A stretch of 31,269 nucleotides of DNA. It comes from an uncultured Muribaculaceae bacterium (GTDB taxonomy: Bacteria; Bacteroidota; Bacteroidia; Bacteroidales; Muribaculaceae). Below are positions 8,539-15,606 of this stretch, in pieces. Within the stretch, counting starts at the first letter, position 1. The number at the start of each line of letters is the position of its first letter. The notes under the pieces are model-generated. The model saw only the letters and a list, made by a program, of their open reading frames with translations. It did no database searches and was not told the DNA's origin. The DNA is taken from positions 1 through 31,269 of the forward strand of contig CAJTYH010000033.1 of NCBI GenBank assembly GCA_910583675.1. The letters run 5' to 3'. The translations under genes and the position numbers were made by a program.

Positions 8539-8985
8539 ATGAAATCTACCTTAAAAATGGCCATGCGTGCCTTCCTGCTCGTAGTAGCCGTAATGATGAG
8601 CGCCACGATATGCCGGGCTGCAGAGACCGAGATTACCGAGGAGTTTGCCAACGAGGGCATCGCGAAAGCCGAGGCTGCAATGGCCAATATCGTGAAAAAC
8701 CTCAATGAAATCACCACAATGGAACAGATGGCCGGGCTGGAAAGATCCGTCAATACGATAGAGTTCCGCAATGTACGCAAGAAATACGGTAAAGTGCAGC
8801 TCACCGACGAATACCGTGCACGCCTTGTAGAGGCCAACAAGGCTGTGGCAAAAGCCATGATGGATCTTATGGATCGCGTGGCAGCACCTCTCGAACTGCG
8901 GGACGCACTGAAAAACGAAGTATCGGAGGAAAAAATCATCAAGGAACTCGAAAAGGCGAAGACACTCCGCGACGCCATGTCATAA
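8539..8985 (+). CDS. Small secreted alpha-helical protein, unknown function
   Basis: 148 aa with a signal peptide: basic start MKSTLKMAMR, hydrophobic core, then ATICRAAE, cleavage near residue 26-28. The mature part is rich in Ala, Glu, Lys and Met with heptad-like spacing and no predicted strands, suggesting a periplasmic helical bundle. I do not recognise a named domain. The open frame extends upstream to 8368, but a good promoter lies within that extension and the signal peptide begins only at 8539. A terminator follows immediately. Similar small helical exported proteins of unknown role are common in Bacteroidales; lipoprotein status is unlikely because no clear lipobox is seen. Confidence 0.72.
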   Translation: MKSTLKMAMRAFLLVVAVMMSATICRAAETEITEEFANEGIAKAEAAMANIVKNLNEITTMEQMAGLERSVNTIEFRNVRKKYGKVQLTDEYRARLVEANKAVAKAMMDLMDRVAAPLELRDALKNEVSEEKIIKELEKAKTLRDAMS

Positions 8986-9007
8986 ACACGACACGCTGAC
9001 ACCTACC

Positions 9008-9052
9008 ACTTCCCGGCCATATCCGTCAAACGATAGACCGGGAAGTTTCTTT
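9008..9052 (+). terminator. Rho-independent terminator
   Basis: ACTTCCCGG (9008-9016) pairs perfectly with CCGGGAAGT (9038-9046) and is followed by TTCTTT. It ends transcription of the 148-aa protein gene. Confidence 0.85.
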
Positions 9053-9085
9053 ATGCGGTGTTAATACCCGCATATTCAAATAAAA

Positions 9086-9117
9086 TTTGCAAGATTCGCC
9101 AACTATAATTAACTTTG
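9086..9117 (+). promoter_or_regulatory. Bacteroidetes-type promoter for the M6 peptidase
   Basis: TTTG at 9086-9089 and TAACTTTG at 9110-9117 with a 20-base spacer, an exact consensus match. Start point expected near 9123, giving a leader of about 100 bases before the ATG at 9222 that contains a 19-codon mini-ORF. Confidence 0.8.
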
Positions 9118-9140
9118 GCGGAAGAGACCGGCTAAACCAC

Positions 9141-9200
9141 ATGAAACCAAAAAGACAAAGCCGGATCTACATAGACCAATTGCGTCAGCGCTACGATTAA
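9141..9200 (+). CDS. Possible 19-residue leader mini-ORF
   Basis: ATG at 9141 opens a frame of 19 codons ending in TAA at 9198-9200, giving MKPKRQSRIYIDQLRQRYD. It sits between the peptidase promoter and the peptidase start (21 bases upstream of it). The peptide is very basic and not a signal peptide. It could be a translated upstream ORF that tunes peptidase expression, or chance. No ribosome-binding site is obvious, which is normal in this phylum and so not informative. Confidence 0.3.
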   Translation: MKPKRQSRIYIDQLRQRYD

Positions 9201-9221
9201 ATCAGAAGAAGAAATCTTAAT

Positions 9222-11705
9222 ATGGAGAAAAGAATCCTAACCGCCGCTGCAGGTGTCCTTATGACACTTTCGGCCATGGCAGTTCCCGCGAAACCGGGTC
9301 TGCGAACTTTTACACAGAGCGACGGCACCACTATCACCGTTGAATTGAAGGGTGACGAACGATTCCACACATACGTAACAACCGACGGCCTCACCGTAGG
9401 CCGCCTGAACGGCACGGGAGACTTCAAGTATATGACACCCGACGGCCTTTCGGCAGTACGCGCACACAATCCGGGTAACCGCACCACAGAAGAGGCGCAA
9501 TTCCTTGCAAAAAATGCACAGGAGCTTTCCATCGAAAAGGTTGCCGCAAAGCAGCTCGCCGATCCCAATCGCCGGTTTGCCGTCAAAGCGGGTATCAAGG
9601 CCGTAGATGCCATGCGCAAGACCACACCGCAGGTACCGAACAACGGGGAGGTACGCATACCGGTGGTTCTCATAAGCTACCGGGATGTGGATTTCCGCGA
9701 CGGTGCCGACGCTAAAGCCACATTCGAGGACTTCTTCAATGGAGAAGGCGTAAGCGCACGCCAATATTTCATAGACCAGAGCAACGGGAAATATATTCCC
9801 CAGTTCGACATATACGGGCCTTACAAGCTCTCCGGCACCCGTGCCGTATATGGCGGCAATGACCGCTACAACAACGACAAAGGTGCCGGCAAAATGATGG
9901 CCGAGACCTGCACGGGACTTAACAAGGAGATAAACTTCAAGGACTACGACAACGACGGCGACGGCGTTTGCGACGTAGTAATCGGCCTTTATGCCGGCGT
10001 TGGAGAGGCATCCTACGACGAGCCAGATGCCGTGTGGCCCCACCAGTGGCAACTCTCGGCATCAGAATACGGACGCTCGCTCTACTTCGACGGGGTGACC
10101 ATTGACAAATATGCCGTATTCAACGAACTCAGCGGAACCAACACGCAGAACATCGACGGCATCGGCACCGTATGCCACGAATTCTCCCATTGCCTCGGGC
10201 TGCCCGACTTCTACGAGACAACCTATACCTACGGATATTACGGCATGGGTAGCTGGTCGCTGATGTGCAGCGGCAGCTACAACAACGACGGTTATACCCC
10301 CATCGGATATAGCGCATACGAAAAGGATTTCATGGGATGGATCAAAATAGAGGAAGGCACTCCCAATACCCGCTATACTCTTCCTGCCATGAACCAGAAA
10401 AGCGCGGATACAGACATTGCCATCAAAGCGACATCCGACCGCGATCCCGACGAATATTTCATCTTCGAGAACCGTCAGCGTCAGGGATGGGACAAATATA
10501 TGGCCGCCGACGGCATGCTCATAACGCATGTAACCTTCAATCAGGCGGCATGGGACAACAACTGTGTGAACGACTATTACCCCCAGAGAATGTGCCCCGT
10601 TCCCGCAGACAACAAGGCGACAAATTCCAGCGAAAGCGGAGACCTGTGGCCGGGATTGGCAGATACCGCGACCTCGTTTACAGACATTTCCCGTCCGGCG
10701 GCATCCCTCAACGGAGGAGGAATGCTGTCAAAGCCGGTTACGGAAATAACCCGCAACCCGGATGCCACCATCTCATTCATGTACATGAAGGGAGTGGCAC
10801 GTCCGTTGCCGACACCCACGCTTGAAGAGCCACAGAACGTATCTGCAACCGGATTTACGGCGACATGGAGCCACGAGGACGCACCGGAAGAGGTTTCCTA
10901 CACCCTGGAAGTAACACCCCACCTGGATGTGCAGGAGATCGCCCTCACCACTTTCGGAGAAGAACTTCCCGAAGGATGGACACTTGAGAACGAGGAATAT
11001 TTCGCCGGCTACGACGCAACGTATTCCTGCTTCAAGATCGGTTCGTCGAAACGCAAGGGTGGAATCGTATCCCCGGCATACCGAATCGACGCGGACAACG
11101 TGATCACCGTAACCGTGGAGGCACAAAGCTACGGCAGCGACAATTCATCAATGGTGGTAAGCACTATGGACGATGCAGGAGTAAAAATAGACAGCAAGAC
11201 AATGGCTCTTGACACCCAGTTCAAGACGTACATTTTCGTACTTGAAGGGAAAGCGATGGAGAACAACCGCATAGTGATCTCTACGCTTGACAAGAAGAAC
11301 CGCATCCTCATCCGCACAGCCAACATCTATTCCGGCGACGCTTCATCAATGTTTGACGGCACTGTGGCACGCGCGATGGAAAACAAAGACGAATCAGGAC
11401 GCATTACCATTACCGGCATCACCGGCAACAGCTATGAGGTGACCGGACTTGACAGCGAAGAACGTTACGACTACCGCATCAAGGCCGTATCCGGAAACAC
11501 AGACGAATACGAGGACAGTGAATGGAGCGCACGCCGCACCGTCGATCTCACCTCCGGCATCGTTTCCGTGGAAGCCACTGCCGATCCCAACGCCCCCACG
11601 GAATACTTCACGCTGCAGGGAATCAAAGTCGATGCATCTGAGCTGACTCCCGGCATCTACGTCATGCGCCGTGGAAACACCGTGACAAAGACCGTCATAC
11701 GTTGA
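9222..11705 (+). CDS. Secreted M6-family metallopeptidase with split FN3 domain and sorting-type C-terminus
   Basis: 827 aa. Signal peptide residues 1-20 (SAMA), then a propeptide-like region PAKPGLRTFTQSDGTT typical of secreted Bacteroidales proteases. The M6 (immune-inhibitor A type) catalytic domain spans about 140-510, with the zinc motif HEFSHCLGLPD (His319, Glu320, His323, Asp329) and a later Met-turn-like SWSLMCSG near 344-351. DYDNDGDG at 241-248 looks like a calcium loop. From about 528 a fibronectin-III domain begins (VSATGFTATW) and ends near 776 (YEVTGLDSEERYDYRIKAV), apparently interrupted by a jelly-roll-like domain at about 565-700. The last ~45 residues (YFTLQGIKV... LTPGIYVMRRG) resemble a type IX secretion sorting tail. 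Expected to act outside the cell on proteins. Monocistronic: own promoter and terminator. Confidence 0.88.
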   Translation: MEKRILTAAAGVLMTLSAMAVPAKPGLRTFTQSDGTTITVELKGDERFHTYVTTDGLTVGRLNGTGDFKYMTPDGLSAVRAHNPGNRTTEEAQFLAKNAQELSIEKVAAKQLADPNRRFAVKAGIKAVDAMRKTTPQVPNNGEVRIPVVLISYRDVDFRDGADAKATFEDFFNGEGVSARQYFIDQSNGKYIPQFDIYGPYKLSGTRAVYGGNDRYNNDKGAGKMMAETCTGLNKEINFKDYDNDGDGVCDVVIGLYAGVGEASYDEPDAVWPHQWQLSASEYGRSLYFDGVTIDKYAVFNELSGTNTQNIDGIGTVCHEFSHCLGLPDFYETTYTYGYYGMGSWSLMCSGSYNNDGYTPIGYSAYEKDFMGWIKIEEGTPNTRYTLPAMNQKSADTDIAIKATSDRDPDEYFIFENRQRQGWDKYMAADGMLITHVTFNQAAWDNNCVNDYYPQRMCPVPADNKATNSSESGDLWPGLADTATSFTDISRPAASLNGGGMLSKPVTEITRNPDATISFMYMKGVARPLPTPTLEEPQNVSATGFTATWSHEDAPEEVSYTLEVTPHLDVQEIALTTFGEELPEGWTLENEEYFAGYDATYSCFKIGSSKRKGGIVSPAYRIDADNVITVTVEAQSYGSDNSSMVVSTMDDAGVKIDSKTMALDTQFKTYIFVLEGKAMENNRIVISTLDKKNRILIRTANIYSGDASSMFDGTVARAMENKDESGRITITGITGNSYEVTGLDSEERYDYRIKAVSGNTDEYEDSEWSARRTVDLTSGIVSVEATADPNAPTEYFTLQGIKVDASELTPGIYVMRRGNTVTKTVIR

Positions 11706-11757
11706 ACCAGCCTCACACGCGACGGATCAGATTCATCCTGAACCGTTGTTGACCGAT

Positions 11758-11805
11758 ACAAATCACAAGAGCCGAGGAACCTTTTCTTCGGCTCTTGTGA
11801 TTTGT
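11758..11805. terminator. Strong hairpin terminator after M6 peptidase
   Basis: Perfect 18-bp stem, 11758-11775 with 11788-11805, and a 12-base loop containing TTTTCT. It ends the peptidase transcript 50 bases after the stop and lies just upstream of the prmA promoter. Confidence 0.88.
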
Positions 11806-11808
11806 CAA

Positions 11809-11840
11809 CTTGTCCGCTTCAGTTTTTTTAACTACTTTTG
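11809..11840 (+). promoter_or_regulatory. Probable promoter for prmA
   Basis: TACTTTTG at 11833-11840 matches the TAnnTTTG element. A near match CTTG at 11809-11812 is 20 bases upstream. The start point would be near 11847, directly before the ATG at 11864. Confidence 0.6.
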
Positions 11841-11863
11841 CGGAAAACATTTGCCATAGCAAG

Positions 11864-12742
11864 ATGAACGACTATATAGAATTGCGGCTTGACGTGGACA
11901 TACCTGTCACAGCAACGGATAACGACGGGATCACAATGGAAACCGTTACCGATGTGCTCGCTGGCATGCTTGCCGAGGAAGGATTCGAGAGTTTCTGCCC
12001 CGACCTAAGCGGCCTCACCGCATACATCCGCAAGGAGGATTATTCCGACGAAAAGATCCGCACCCTCCTGGGCGAGGTGCCGTTCAACGGCATCGCCATA
12101 ACAGCCAAACCACAAACCGTGGAAGGCCAGGACTGGAACAGCGAATGGGAAAAGCATTATTTCCAACCCATAGTGGTAGGGAACGAATGCGTGATCCACA
12201 GTTCATTCCACACCGGCTACCCGGCATGTCGCCATGAAATCGTAATCGATCCGAAAATGGCTTTCGGCACCGGCCACCATGCCACAACGTCACAGATTAT
12301 AGAGCAGCTGCTCATCCTGCCGATCGAAGGCAAGAAGGTGATAGACATGGGCACCGGCACCGGAATCCTGGCCATCCTTGCCGCCATGCGTGGAGCAGCC
12401 CATGTCACGGCCATAGAGATAGACCCGGCTGCAGAAGCCAACGCACGCGACAACGTAGCATCCAACGGCCATCCGGAGATAGAAGTGCTGCTCGGTGACG
12501 CAAGACTACTTCAAGGGCGCACCGCCGACATTTTCATCGCAAACATAAACCGCAACATCATCACCCACGACATGGGTGCCTATGCCGTCACCCTCCGACA
12601 GGGAGGACTTATGCTGCTCAGCGGATTCTATGAATGCGACATCCCCGTCGTCCTTGAAGCGGCAAAGCCCTTCGGCTTGTCGGAAGCAACACATACCGTA
12701 AAGGGAGACAACTGGACATGCCTGGTGCTTGAAAAGAACTGA
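11864..12742 (+). CDS. prmA: Ribosomal protein L11 methyltransferase
   Basis: SAM-dependent methyltransferase that trimethylates ribosomal protein L11. 292 aa, normal for PrmA. N-terminal recognition domain about 1-100 (WNSEWEKHYFQPI at its end), followed by MAFGTGHHATT, the conserved PrmA entry to the catalytic domain. The SAM-binding glycine loop is VIDMGTGTGILAILA at about residue 160, and IFIANINRNI near 227 corresponds to the family's NILxN-type motif. I start at ATG 11864, because the frame's upstream extension to 11810 runs through the promoter. Followed after 59 bases by an unrelated exported protein that may share the transcript. Confidence 0.92.
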   Translation: MNDYIELRLDVDIPVTATDNDGITMETVTDVLAGMLAEEGFESFCPDLSGLTAYIRKEDYSDEKIRTLLGEVPFNGIAITAKPQTVEGQDWNSEWEKHYFQPIVVGNECVIHSSFHTGYPACRHEIVIDPKMAFGTGHHATTSQIIEQLLILPIEGKKVIDMGTGTGILAILAAMRGAAHVTAIEIDPAAEANARDNVASNGHPEIEVLLGDARLLQGRTADIFIANINRNIITHDMGAYAVTLRQGGLMLLSGFYECDIPVVLEAAKPFGLSEATHTVKGDNWTCLVLEKN

Positions 12743-12801
12743 TAATTAAAAAACCGATATACCAATTGCAACCTATCCCAATAAGTAATATCCCAAGGAT
12801 C

Positions 12802-13401
12802 ATGCTTCCATGCCATATAGTCCGCGTGACGTTGCTGACGGCATTCCTCCTGCTGTCCGGCACCCTGCATGCGCAAACAGGCGAAAAAGCCACCTCCTCG
12901 CCGGAAAAATACGCACCGACGGATCCGTTCGTATCCGACGGTGCGATCGGGCATTTCACATGGGGCGTGGATCTTGCCAGTGGAGTGGATCTCACCGCCC
13001 GTGACATGACCATGGCCAACATCTCCGGATGTTTTGGATACAAGGGAGGAATCATGCGATTCGCCGGCATAGGAGCTGCCATAATATCAATGATGAACAA
13101 CTCATCGCGCTGCTATCCCGTCTATGCCATGGCACGCACTACGTTTTCCCGCGCAAGAAAGCCATGTTTCCTTGAGATAAAGGCCGGAGTAACCTTCAAC
13201 TCCATACTGAATTACAAGAGCACCACGGATTTTTACGGCTCGCTCGGCGTAGGCTTCACCCTGGCACATTCCCGCAAGTTCTCCTCGCACGTGGTGTTGA
13301 GCGGCATATGCATGCCCCTGAGATCCATAGACACCCCGGATGGACGCGCCCTCGGCTATACGATCGCCTATGCATCCATTGGGTTGGGATGCGCTTTCTG
13401 A
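12802..13401 (+). CDS. Small exported beta-barrel-like protein, unknown function
   Basis: 199 aa with a signal peptide (residues 1 to about 23, ending TLHAQ). The mature part is short, glycine-rich and alternates hydrophobic and polar residues, with a final GLGCAF, so it looks like a small 8-strand outer-membrane barrel or an OmpA-barrel-like protein lacking a peptidoglycan domain. The frame is also open from a TTG at 12766, but the ATG at 12802 has AAGGA just upstream and starts the signal peptide properly. It lies downstream of prmA in the same direction, though no functional link is evident. I cannot name a family with certainty. Confidence 0.68.
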   Translation: MLPCHIVRVTLLTAFLLLSGTLHAQTGEKATSSPEKYAPTDPFVSDGAIGHFTWGVDLASGVDLTARDMTMANISGCFGYKGGIMRFAGIGAAIISMMNNSSRCYPVYAMARTTFSRARKPCFLEIKAGVTFNSILNYKSTTDFYGSLGVGFTLAHSRKFSSHVVLSGICMPLRSIDTPDGRALGYTIAYASIGLGCAF

Positions 13402-13439
13402 TTCCGAGAAAAAAATTAGACGCAATAACGATGCATTTC

Positions 13440-13471
13440 ATTGGATAATTACGTAAAAATCACTACCTTTG
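13440..13471 (+). promoter_or_regulatory. Promoter of the rplM-rpsI-rpsB-tsf operon
   Basis: TACCTTTG at 13464-13471 matches the TAnnTTTG element, with ATTG (one mismatch to TTTG) at 13440-13443 and a 20-base spacer. Start point expected near 13478, giving a leader of about 105 bases before the GTG start of rplM. Confidence 0.7.
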
Positions 13472-13500
13472 CAGTCCGATTAGATCATTCTGACGGAAAT

Positions 13501-13548
13501 CCGACCCCGTTCGAAAGCCCTTGGCCTGGCTTGAAAACGGTTTGTCGG
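13501..13548 (+). ncRNA. Structured 5' leader of rplM (candidate L13 autoregulatory element)
   Basis: Three stacked helices: CCGAC 13501-13505 with GTCGG 13544-13548; CCGTT 13507-13511 with AACGG 13536-13540; AAGCC 13515-13519 with GGCTT 13528-13532. A symmetric 3x3 internal loop (CGA/GAA) separates the last two, and the apical loop is 8 bases. It lies between the promoter and the L13 start. L13 is known to autoregulate rplM-rpsI in E. coli; a role here is inference. Confidence 0.6.
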
Positions 13549-13582
13549 TGTGTATAATAATTTATTAATCAAACTTTTAGAA

Positions 13583-14062
13583 GTGGATACTCTAAGTTAC
13601 AAAACCCTCACCCCCAATGCGCAGAGCATTAAGAAAGAATGGGTGCTGATCGATGCAACCGATCAGGTTCTCGGCCGTCTTTGCTCGCAGGTGGCAAAAA
13701 TCCTGCGTGGAAAGAACAAGCCCTGCTACTCACCCTTCGTTGAGTGCGGCGACAACGTGATCATCATCAATGCCGACAAATGCGTGCTTACCGGCAAGAA
13801 GATGACCGACCGCATCTATTACACCTACACCGGCTATCCCGGCGGCCAGCGTGAGCTGACTCCCGAAGTGCTGATGAAGAAATCATACAACAAGCACCTC
13901 AAACCCGGCATGCACCCCCTCTACCTCCGCGTAGTGAAAGGCATGCTCCCCAAGAACCGCCTCGGTCGCAAGCTCATCAAGAACCTGCACGTCTACAACG
14001 GGCCTAACCACCCCCACGAAGCGCAGAACCCCAAAGTGCTTGACCTTAACAAAGTGAAATAA
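13583..14062 (+). CDS. rplM: 50S ribosomal protein L13 (uL13)
   Basis: 159 aa, early-assembling large-subunit protein. Family motifs are clear: KEWVLIDATDQVLGRLCSQV, INADKCVLTGKKMTDR, YTGYPGGQRELTPE and GMLPKNRLGRKL. The frame is open from a GTG at 13550, but I choose the internal GTG at 13583 because Bacteroidales L13 proteins begin MDTLSYKT, and this start gives exactly that. The extra 11 residues upstream have no family match. First gene of a translation operon with rpsI 22 bases later. A structured leader precedes it. Confidence 0.93.
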   Translation: MDTLSYKTLTPNAQSIKKEWVLIDATDQVLGRLCSQVAKILRGKNKPCYSPFVECGDNVIIINADKCVLTGKKMTDRIYYTYTGYPGGQRELTPEVLMKKSYNKHLKPGMHPLYLRVVKGMLPKNRLGRKLIKNLHVYNGPNHPHEAQNPKVLDLNKVK

Positions 14063-14084
14063 TCGCCTAACCCAACGTTGAACA

Positions 14085-14471
14085 ATGGAAACAGTTAATG
14101 CAGTAGGCCGCCGTAAAGCAGCCATCGCCCGCGTGATCCTTACCGAAGGCAACGGCGAAATCACTATCAACCATCGCTCGCTTGACAAGTACTTCCCCTC
14201 TTCCATTCTCCAGTACATCGTAAAGCAGCCCCTCAAGACCCTTGAGGCCGAGGAAAAATACGACATCCGCGTGAACCTTGACGGCGGCGGCTACAAAGGA
14301 CAGGCAGAAGCTCTGCGTCTCGCCATCGCCCGCGCCCTCGTGAAGATCAACCCCGAGGACAAGAAGGCACTCCGCGCAGAAGGCTTCATGACCCGCGACC
14401 CCCGCGTTGTGGAACGCAAGAAACCGGGTCGTCCCAAGGCACGCAAGCGCTTCCAGTTCTCCAAGCGTTAA
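14085..14471 (+). CDS. rpsI: 30S ribosomal protein S9 (uS9)
   Basis: 128 aa. Starts METVNAVGRRKAAIARV and has the basic C-terminal tail ending in KKPGRPKARKRFQFSKR, which reaches the P-site tRNA in the ribosome. GGGYKGQAEALRLAIARAL is the family core. It directly follows rplM, the nearly universal L13-S9 pair. Confidence 0.97.
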   Translation: METVNAVGRRKAAIARVILTEGNGEITINHRSLDKYFPSSILQYIVKQPLKTLEAEEKYDIRVNLDGGGYKGQAEALRLAIARALVKINPEDKKALRAEGFMTRDPRVVERKKPGRPKARKRFQFSKR

Positions 14472-14504
14472 TACCGCTTTTGCGAGCAAGGAGACTATGC
14501 ACCC

Positions 14505-14570
14505 GGCCGCATGACGGCCTCCCCCTCCTCTCCATAGAGTTTAGTATCTAAATCCCGCGGATGGACCGCG
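14505..14570 (+). promoter_or_regulatory. Hairpins in the leader region of rpsB
   Basis: Two short GC-rich hairpins in the 155-base rpsI-rpsB gap: GGCCG 14505-14509 with CGGCC 14515-14519, and CGCGG 14556-14560 with CCGCG 14566-14570, each with a five-base loop. No TAnnTTTG promoter is seen in the gap. The S2 protein represses rpsB-tsf in E. coli through its leader; an analogous element here is possible. Confidence 0.35.
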
Positions 14571-14626
14571 TTCCCTACCCCGGGGTTGTAATTACCCAGA
14601 AGAACGTAAACAACTCTTTTACAAAA

Positions 14627-15457
14627 ATGTCTACACCAACATTTGACCAGTTACTTGAAGCAGGTTGCCATTTCGGTCACCTAAAACGCAAATGGAATCC
14701 TGCCATGGCTCCTTACATCTTCATGGAGCGTAACGGTATCCACATTCTCGACCTCTACAAGACCGCTGCCAAAGTTGAGGAAGCTGCAGCAGCGCTCAAG
14801 CAGATAGCAAAATCCGGCAAGAAGGTTCTCTTCGTAGCCACCAAAAAACAGGCCAAACAGGTGACAGCCGACAAGGCAGGCGCAATAGGTATGCCCTATG
14901 TAATAGAGCGCTGGCCGGGCGGCATGCTCACCAACTTCCCCACCATCCGCAAAGCTGTCAAGAAGATGGCCTCCATTGACAAGATGGCCACCGACGGCAC
15001 ATTCGACAACCTCTCCAAGCGTGAGAAACTGCAGATCTCGCGTCAGCGTGCCAAACTCGAGAAGACTCTCGGTTCCATCGCCGACCTGAACCGTCTGCCC
15101 TCCGCACTCTTCGTAGTGGACGTGCTCAAGGAGCGCATCGCCGTTGCTGAGGCAAACCGTCTCGGCATCCCCGTGTTCGCCATGGTGGACACCAACTCCG
15201 ATCCTTCCGACATCGATTTCGTAATCCCCTGCAACGACGACGCATCAAAGTCGATCGAGCTTATCCTTGACACCGTATGCTCCGCAATGGCAGAAGGTCT
15301 CGAAGAGCGCAAGGTTGAGAAAATCGACACCAAGGAAGCTGACGCTGAAGGTGCCGCTCCCCGTCGCGAACGTCGCCGTGCAGTACGCCGCAACGACAAT
15401 GCGGAAGCTGCCGCCGAAGCAACCGAGGCTCCTGCAGCTGAGGAAGCCGCAGAATAA
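14627..15457 (+). CDS. rpsB: 30S ribosomal protein S2 (uS2)
   Basis: 276 aa. Begins MSTPTFDQLLEAGCHFGHLK and carries the S2 signature RWPGGMLTNFPTIRK and the later VFAMVDTNSDPSDIDFVIP. The ATG at 14627 matches homologous N-termini; the frame continues upstream to 14561 through a hairpin without similarity. The last ~45 residues are an acidic, alanine- and arginine-rich tail (RRERRRAVRRN then AEAAAEATEAPAAEEAAE) beyond the conserved S2 fold, making it longer than the ~240 aa E. coli protein. Followed by tsf. Confidence 0.96.
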   Translation: MSTPTFDQLLEAGCHFGHLKRKWNPAMAPYIFMERNGIHILDLYKTAAKVEEAAAALKQIAKSGKKVLFVATKKQAKQVTADKAGAIGMPYVIERWPGGMLTNFPTIRKAVKKMASIDKMATDGTFDNLSKREKLQISRQRAKLEKTLGSIADLNRLPSALFVVDVLKERIAVAEANRLGIPVFAMVDTNSDPSDIDFVIPCNDDASKSIELILDTVCSAMAEGLEERKVEKIDTKEADAEGAAPRRERRRAVRRNDNAEAAAEATEAPAAEEAAE

Positions 15458-15544
15458 TATAGCATTCCGCGGAATCCGCCGGACACCCCATTCAACGGCA
15501 TGCTCCGGCCAACAAACTATTTCCAAATTAAAAACCGTTCCCGA

Positions 15545-15580
15545 CATTCCCGTCCGGCTCCTATTGTCCGGGCGGGGATG
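15545..15580 (+). promoter_or_regulatory. 13-bp hairpin between rpsB and tsf
   Basis: Arm 15545-15557 pairs with 15568-15580 over 13 positions with two G-U pairs, around a 10-base loop. There is no T-run afterwards, so it is unlikely to be a simple terminator. It lies 26 bases before the tsf start and could tune tsf levels or mark an RNA-processing site. Confidence 0.5.
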
Positions 15581-15606
15581 ACAGGAAACAATACAACGAC
15601 ACTACT

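Noticed and set aside
9237..10052. 271-codon minus-strand open frame across the M6 peptidase
   Set aside because: Antisense to a gene with signal peptide, promoter and zinc motif; no domain recognised.
14561..14626. Extended N-terminus of S2
   Set aside because: The extension overlaps a hairpin and has no S2 similarity; MSTPTFDQLLEAG at 14627 is the family start.
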